Below, piece by piece: positions 12,589 through 16,223 of a DNA stretch of 16,223 bases. The stretch lies in NCBI GenBank assembly GCA_947305825.1, contig CAMZET010000008.1:1-16223 (forward strand), read 5' to 3'. Both the position numbers and the translations under genes were made by a program. The stretch's first letter is position 1. Every line of letters begins with the position of its first letter. The stretch is from an uncultured Verrucomicrobiota bacterium (GTDB lineage Bacteria; Verrucomicrobiota; Kiritimatiellia; RFP12; UBA1067). The notes under the pieces were generated by a model. The model saw only the letters and a list, made by a program, of their open reading frames with translations, made no database searches and was not told the origin of the DNA.

Positions 12589-15500
12589 ATGGCAGTTTCA
12601 AATACGATACGCGAAGCGGTAGAAGTATTCCGCAGGGCTTTCGAGCCGACGCTCGCGACGGAAGTCGTCAGCGTGCCGTCGTTTACGGGCGGGGCGGACG
12701 CGTTCGCGGCCCTCTCGCTGGCCGAGGCGCGACCGGCGGTGCTGGCGGTGACGCCCGGCATTCCGGAAGCGGAGCGTCTGGCGGAGGATTTGCGCCTCCT
12801 GGCTGGCCAGGAGGCCGTCTATTTCTTTCCGCCGCCTCTTGAAGACGACCCCGGGACGCTGGGACTGCGCCTGAAGGCTCTAGAGGCGTTGCAGAACGGC
12901 GTCAGGCCGCTTGCGATTGTCGCGCCATCGGCTTCTCTGCTCGCCGGCGTGCCGGCGAGCGTGGAGCCTGCGGCCGTGCTGCGCCTGGACGCGCCGGCGT
13001 CAGTCTCGTTCTCTGCGCTTTGCGAGCGCCTACACGCCGCCGGATACCAGCGCACACCGGCTGTCGAGCGCGAAGGCTTCTACAGCGTGCGCGGCGGCAT
13101 CGTGGACGTATGGGGCCCGGGCGAAGAAAACCCGGTGCGCGCCGAATTCTTCGGCGAGGAGCTCGACGCGCTGCGTTTCTTCGACCCCGCCACACAAGTC
13201 TCGATAAGGCGCGCCGAGTGCGTCACGCTCATGCCGTGCGCCGCGGCGGACGCGGCGGCGCCGGGCGCTGGCGAGACCTCGATTTTCTCGCTGCTGCCGG
13301 ACGGCGCCGCCGTCCTCGCGCTGGAGCACGGCGAATACAGCCCTTCCATTCCCGCCGGGCCGCGCCTGTTCACGGTCTATTCGGGAGCGCCGGTACCGCC
13401 GGATGCCGCCGAATGCCCCTTCCGCACCGCGCCGCTGCCGGGCTTTTCGGAACTTCGCGGCTCCGACGCGCACCACCCCGAACTCTTCGAACTCGCCCGC
13501 GCCACGCTCGCGCGCCATCTCGCCGCCGCCCAAGAACGCGGCTCCCTCGTCCTGCGCATCGACGACCTCTCCGCCGGCTTCGAAATCCCTGGCCTCGTCG
13601 TCGTCTCGAAGGCTGACCGCGTATTCGCCAAGCGCCGCATCTCGCGCTCCTCGCGCCCGGCCGCGCCGAGCGGAGCGAGAATCTCCGACTTCAGCGAACT
13701 CGAACCCGGCGAATACGTGGTGCATTCCGGCCACGGCGTCGGCAAATTCCTGGGCTCGAGCCAAATAATGCTCGACGGGCACATGCGGGAGGTGTTCACG
13801 ATAGAGTACGACGGCGGCGCCCTTCTGCACGTCCCCGCCGAACACGCCCACCTGATTACGCGCTATGTCGGCGTGCGCGGCGAGGCCGTCCATCTCCACC
13901 GCCTCGACGGCCAGAAGTGGGAACACGACAAGGCCAAGGCGCGCAAGGCCGTGGCCGATCTCGCCGCATCCCTCCTCGAGACGCAGGCACGGCGCGAGAC
14001 AGTCCCCGGCTTCGCTTACGACATCGACTGCGATGGGCTGGCGGCATTCGAGGCCGCCTTCCCCTACGAAGAAACCCCGGACCAGGCAGCCGCCATCGCC
14101 GCCGTCAAAGAGGACATGGCCAAACGGCGCCCAATGGACCGCCTCATCTGCGGCGACGCCGGCTACGGCAAGACCGAGGTCGCCATGCGAGCGGCTTACA
14201 TCGCCGCCATGAACGGCCGCCAGGTCGCCGTGCTCGCACCCACCACCGTCCTCGCAGAACAGCACTACGAGACGTTCACCTCCCGCTTCGACGGCACCCC
14301 GGTCCGCATAGAGCCAGCCTCGCGCTTCCAGTCCGCCGCCGTCAGGCAGCGCACCTTCCAACGCCTCGCCTCCGGCGTCTGCGACATCGTCATCGGCACC
14401 CACGCCATCCTCTCCCCGAAAGTCGCGTTCCGCGACCTCGGGCTAATCATCATCGACGAAGAGCAGCGCTTCGGCGTCCGCCACAAGGAATTCCTGAAGA
14501 ACCTGCGCTCCACCGCCGACGTCCTCACGCTTTCCGCAACGCCAATTCCCCGCACGCTCTACCTGTCGATGACTGGTGCACGAGACCTCTCGCTCCTGCG
14601 CACTCCGCCGCGCGAACGCGTCGCCGTCGAGACGAAAATCGTCCGCGACTCCGACGACGCCATACGCAAACCCATCGAGGCGGAACTGCGTCGCGGCGGG
14701 CAGGTCTACTTCCTCCACAACCGCGTCGCCACCATCGCCAAAGTCGAAAAACGCCTCCGTTCGCTCTGCCCGAATGCCCGCATTACCCTCGCCCACGGCC
14801 AGATGGACGCCGAGTCGCTCGCCAGGAAAATCCGCGAGTTCGAGCGCGGCAAATCCGACATCCTCCTCTCCACCACCATCGTCGAGTCCGGCATAGACAT
14901 ACCGCGCGCCAACACAATTCTCATCGACCACGCAGACTGCTTCGGCCTCGCGGACCTGTACCAGTTGCGCGGGCGCGTAGGCCGCTCCTCGCGCCAGGGC
15001 CATGCGATTCTGCTGCTGGACGTATCTGGAGAGATGGATGCGGACGCGCGCGAGCGGCTGCGAGCGCTGCAACGCCACGGCGGCCTCGGCGCCGGCTTCG
15101 GACTCGCGCTGCGCGATTTGGAGCTGCGCGGCGCCGGGAACCTCCTCGGCTCCCAGCAGTCCGGACACATCGCCGCCGTCGGCTTCACGCTCTACTGCCA
15201 GCTCCTGCAGCGCACCATCGCCGCTCTCAAAGGCGAAAAAATCAAGGAAGTAGTCGACGTCTCGCTCGGCCTCGATTTCATCGACCCGTCGCCGGACTCG
15301 CCGGACGTCGAAGCCGCCGCCGCCATCCCGTACTCCTACGTCGAAGACGACATGCAGCGGATGAGCCTCCTGCGGCGCTTCGCGCAGGCGGCTGACTTGA
15401 AGGCCGTCAAGGCCCTCCGCGACGAAATGCGAGACCGCTTCGGCCCGCTGCCGCCGGCCGCCGCCAGATTCGCCAAAATCGCCGCCATCCGCGTCCAGGC

Positions 15501-15666
15501 CGCCACCGCCGGCTTCTCCCGCATCGACGCGCGCGGCAACCGTGCTTTCTTCTACACCCCTTCTTCCCGCGAAGTCGCATTCGTCGCCGACATCCGCGGC
15601 TCCTCCCCCGACCAGCGCCTCGCCTCCATCCAGCACACCATCGCCTCTGGCCTTGCCCGCGTTTAG
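12589..15666 (+). CDS. mfd: Transcription-repair coupling factor Mfd
   Basis: Mfd is a DNA translocase that removes RNA polymerase stalled at lesions and recruits UvrA for excision repair. In this 1025-aa protein, a UvrB-like N-terminal part includes EREGFYSVRGGIVDVWGPG and a PVRAEFFGEELDALRFFD segment. The RNA-polymerase interaction domain begins LEPGEYVVHSGHGVGKFLG. The RecG-like motor has Walker A GDAGYGKTEVA (~residue 526), DEEQRFGVRHKE (~623), LSATPIPRTLYLSMTGARDLS, and the VESGIDIPRAN and QLRGRVGRSSRQG motifs. A TRCF domain ends the protein. It is about 120 aa shorter than E. coli Mfd (1148), mainly at the N-terminal side. The ATG at 12589 is chosen because the open frame further upstream (to 12541) lies within the tRNA. 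No Shine-Dalgarno is present, and the TAG stop is 15664-15666. Confidence 0.95.
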   Translation: MAVSNTIREAVEVFRRAFEPTLATEVVSVPSFTGGADAFAALSLAEARPAVLAVTPGIPEAERLAEDLRLLAGQEAVYFFPPPLEDDPGTLGLRLKALEALQNGVRPLAIVAPSASLLAGVPASVEPAAVLRLDAPASVSFSALCERLHAAGYQRTPAVEREGFYSVRGGIVDVWGPGEENPVRAEFFGEELDALRFFDPATQVSIRRAECVTLMPCAAADAAAPGAGETSIFSLLPDGAAVLALEHGEYSPSIPAGPRLFTVYSGAPVPPDAAECPFRTAPLPGFSELRGSDAHHPELFELARATLARHLAAAQERGSLVLRIDDLSAGFEIPGLVVVSKADRVFAKRRISRSSRPAAPSGARISDFSELEPGEYVVHSGHGVGKFLGSSQIMLDGHMREVFTIEYDGGALLHVPAEHAHLITRYVGVRGEAVHLHRLDGQKWEHDKAKARKAVADLAASLLETQARRETVPGFAYDIDCDGLAAFEAAFPYEETPDQAAAIAAVKEDMAKRRPMDRLICGDAGYGKTEVAMRAAYIAAMNGRQVAVLAPTTVLAEQHYETFTSRFDGTPVRIEPASRFQSAAVRQRTFQRLASGVCDIVIGTHAILSPKVAFRDLGLIIIDEEQRFGVRHKEFLKNLRSTADVLTLSATPIPRTLYLSMTGARDLSLLRTPPRERVAVETKIVRDSDDAIRKPIEAELRRGGQVYFLHNRVATIAKVEKRLRSLCPNARITLAHGQMDAESLARKIREFERGKSDILLSTTIVESGIDIPRANTILIDHADCFGLADLYQLRGRVGRSSRQGHAILLLDVSGEMDADARERLRALQRHGGLGAGFGLALRDLELRGAGNLLGSQQSGHIAAVGFTLYCQLLQRTIAALKGEKIKEVVDVSLGLDFIDPSPDSPDVEAAAAIPYSYVEDDMQRMSLLRRFAQAADLKAVKALRDEMRDRFGPLPPAAARFAKIAAIRVQAATAGFSRIDARGNRAFFYTPSSREVAFVADIRGSSPDQRLASIQHTIASGLARV

Positions 15667-15848
15667 CCCAAACGTCGCAGCTGCAGGTGCGGGATAGCGG
15701 TTTGTGCCTCTATTTGCGGGGCGTTTTGCAACTTCTCATTTTCCTGGAGGTTCCCCAGTTTTTTCGTGTCTGACGGCACTTGCCGGAGGACCGCGCGGTT
15801 TCTGGCTGTTCCCGACATTATAGACGCCGGGGAATCTCCAGAGCACAT
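15663..15848 (-). CDS. Possible small ORF, 61 aa, unrecognised
   Basis: An ATG-started open frame runs convergent to mfd and its TAA overlaps the mfd TAG by a few bases. The product is polar and Gln/Asn-rich towards its end (NLQENEKLQNAPQIEAQT), with no signal peptide or known motif. Third codon positions are less GC-rich than in the neighbouring genes, and there is no ribosome-binding site. An inner ATG at 15818 follows an inverted-repeat arm. It may well be a chance ORF. Confidence 0.15.
   Translation of the reverse strand: MCSGDSPASIMSGTARNRAVLRQVPSDTKKLGNLQENEKLQNAPQIEAQTAIPHLQLRRLG
15744..15764 (+). terminator. Weak intrinsic terminator candidate after mfd
   Basis: CTGG and CCAG form a 4-bp stem with a 7-nt loop, directly followed by six T residues (15759-15764), 78 nt after the mfd stop. 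The T-run is good but the stem is short. Confidence 0.3.
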
Positions 15849-15870
15849 TCGACATTGAGGAGATTCCGGC
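15826..15870. repeat. Inverted repeat downstream of mfd
   Basis: GGAATCTCC (15831-15839) and GGAGATTCC (15859-15867) are perfect 9-bp inverted arms separated by 19 nt. With a 2-nt bulge in the left arm, the pairing extends to 12 bp (GCCGG before, CCGGC after). No T-run follows, so it is not a standard terminator. It could be a structured RNA or a protein-binding site. Confidence 0.6.
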
Positions 15871-15898
15871 GGCGCATCCAGCGGCTAGCGAGACGTCT

Positions 15899-15973
15899 GG
15901 TGGCACTAGACGCATTGTTTGGTGGCACTAGACGCATTGTTTGGTGGCACTAGACGCATTGCCTAGTGGCACT
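15899..15973 (+). repeat. Tandem array of a 22-bp unit, 3 copies plus a partial
   Basis: The unit begins GGTGGCACTAGACGC and ends ATTGTTT. Copies at 15899-15920 and 15921-15942 are identical. The copy at 15943-15964 differs only in its last bases (GCCT for GTTT). A partial fourth copy, AGTGGCACT, follows at 15965-15973. The core TAGACGC also appears singly at 15821-15827. A 22-bp period is not a multiple of three, and the array contains stop codons, so it does not encode a protein repeat. The period is close to two helical turns, which would place any binding sites on one face of the DNA. Confidence 0.85.
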
Positions 15974-15974
15974 G

Positions 15975-15994
15975 CGCGGCAAAACTCTGCCGCG
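15975..15994 (+). repeat. Perfect 7-bp hairpin next to the tandem array
   Basis: CGCGGCA and TGCCGCG pair perfectly around the loop AAACTC, directly after the last repeat copy. It is not followed by a T-run, so a terminator role is unlikely. Confidence 0.45.
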
Positions 15995-16223
15995 ACCGCT
16001 GCTTTTGCGGACGCTTCGCATCTACCTCGACAACTGATACCTCGACCGTGTCTATGGAGGGGACTGCGGGCGATTGGCGTGACGCGGGAGGGTCTCATTC
16101 GCTTTATGAGCCGCAGGGCAGTCGAGCATAAAACGCCCGACGGCAAAGCCTGAACATACGGCAACGCCGCCAATGTCCCCGGCGGATTATGGGCAAGGGG
16201 AATTCCGAAACGACCTTCGGTTC

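Larger units (their letters stand above)
15667..16223. other. 557-bp stretch without a convincing gene, rich in repeats and hairpins
   Basis: Downstream of mfd, open frames on both strands (such as 15941-16153 plus and 15928-16173 minus) overlap each other, begin in or near the tandem repeats, and lack ribosome-binding sites and known motifs. The region contains a weak terminator, an inverted repeat, a 22-bp tandem array, a 7-bp hairpin, a 9-bp direct repeat TACCTCGAC (16023-16031 and 16038-16046), and a short CCGAA/TTCGG hairpin at 16205-16220. No tRNA, RNase P, tmRNA or SRP RNA signature is visible. It could hold a structured RNA, a binding-site array or the edge of a mobile element. Confidence 0.6.

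Noticed and set aside
13030..14403. Minus-strand open frame of 457 codons within mfd
   Set aside because: It is a shadow of the mfd reading frame with low-complexity composition and no motifs.
15902..15960. TGGCAC in the repeats as sigma54 promoters
   Set aside because: The required TTGC element is not at the correct spacing after TGGCAC, and no gene follows.
15899..15973. Tandem repeat as a CRISPR array
   Set aside because: Copies are directly adjacent with no spacers, and no cas genes are nearby.
15928..16173. Overlapping plus and minus ORFs of 70 and 81 codons at the right end
   Set aside because: They overlap each other, run through the 22-bp repeats, have no ribosome-binding sites, and the minus frame starts with TTG. 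No family is recognised.

Overview
This GC-rich, gene-dense window looks like a bacterial chromosome. It carries housekeeping genes (gmk, ispE, mfd, tatBC), a Pal-type lipoprotein, potassium-uptake genes, and sugar genes for galactose, fucose and probably sialic acid. The Pal lipoprotein indicates a Gram-negative envelope. A kelch-mutarotase/sodium-symporter fusion next to GalM and FucU suggests a glycan-feeding member of the PVC group, perhaps a gut Kiritimatiellia or other Verrucomicrobiota. That taxonomy is an inference from gene content, not from a marker gene.

Left part (1-8635, all minus strand). Read in the direction of transcription, from right to left, one tight run is pal, tatB, tatC, ktrB and fucU, with gaps of 2-24 nt. 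A second block follows: the kelch/SSS symporter with its own extended -10 promoter, gmk, a peptide-type ABC ATPase with what looks like a leaderless promoter, and ktrA, whose GTG start overlaps the ATPase stop by 4 nt. After a short gap comes galM, cut by the window edge. GalM, the NanM-like domain and FucU are three structurally unrelated mutarotases, and together they would cover galactose, sialic acid and fucose, the outer sugars of mucin glycans. KtrA and KtrB should form one K+ uptake system but are about 4.5 kb apart.

Right part (8828-15666, all plus strand). A 192-bp divergent intergenic region separates pal from a class I/II aminotransferase. The order is then aminotransferase, an unrecognised secreted protein of 507 aa, ispE, a tRNA-Gln(TTG) and mfd. 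The tRNA overlaps the last 15 nt of ispE, including its stop codon, and ends 6 nt before the mfd start. RNase P processing should therefore cut ispE before its stop and leave mfd almost without a leader. A good promoter match sits inside ispE, upstream of the tRNA.

Right end (15667-16223). No convincing gene is seen in the last 557 bp. The stretch holds a weak terminator, a 9-12 bp inverted repeat, three tandem copies of a 22-bp unit plus a partial fourth, and further hairpins. It is the least explained part of the window.
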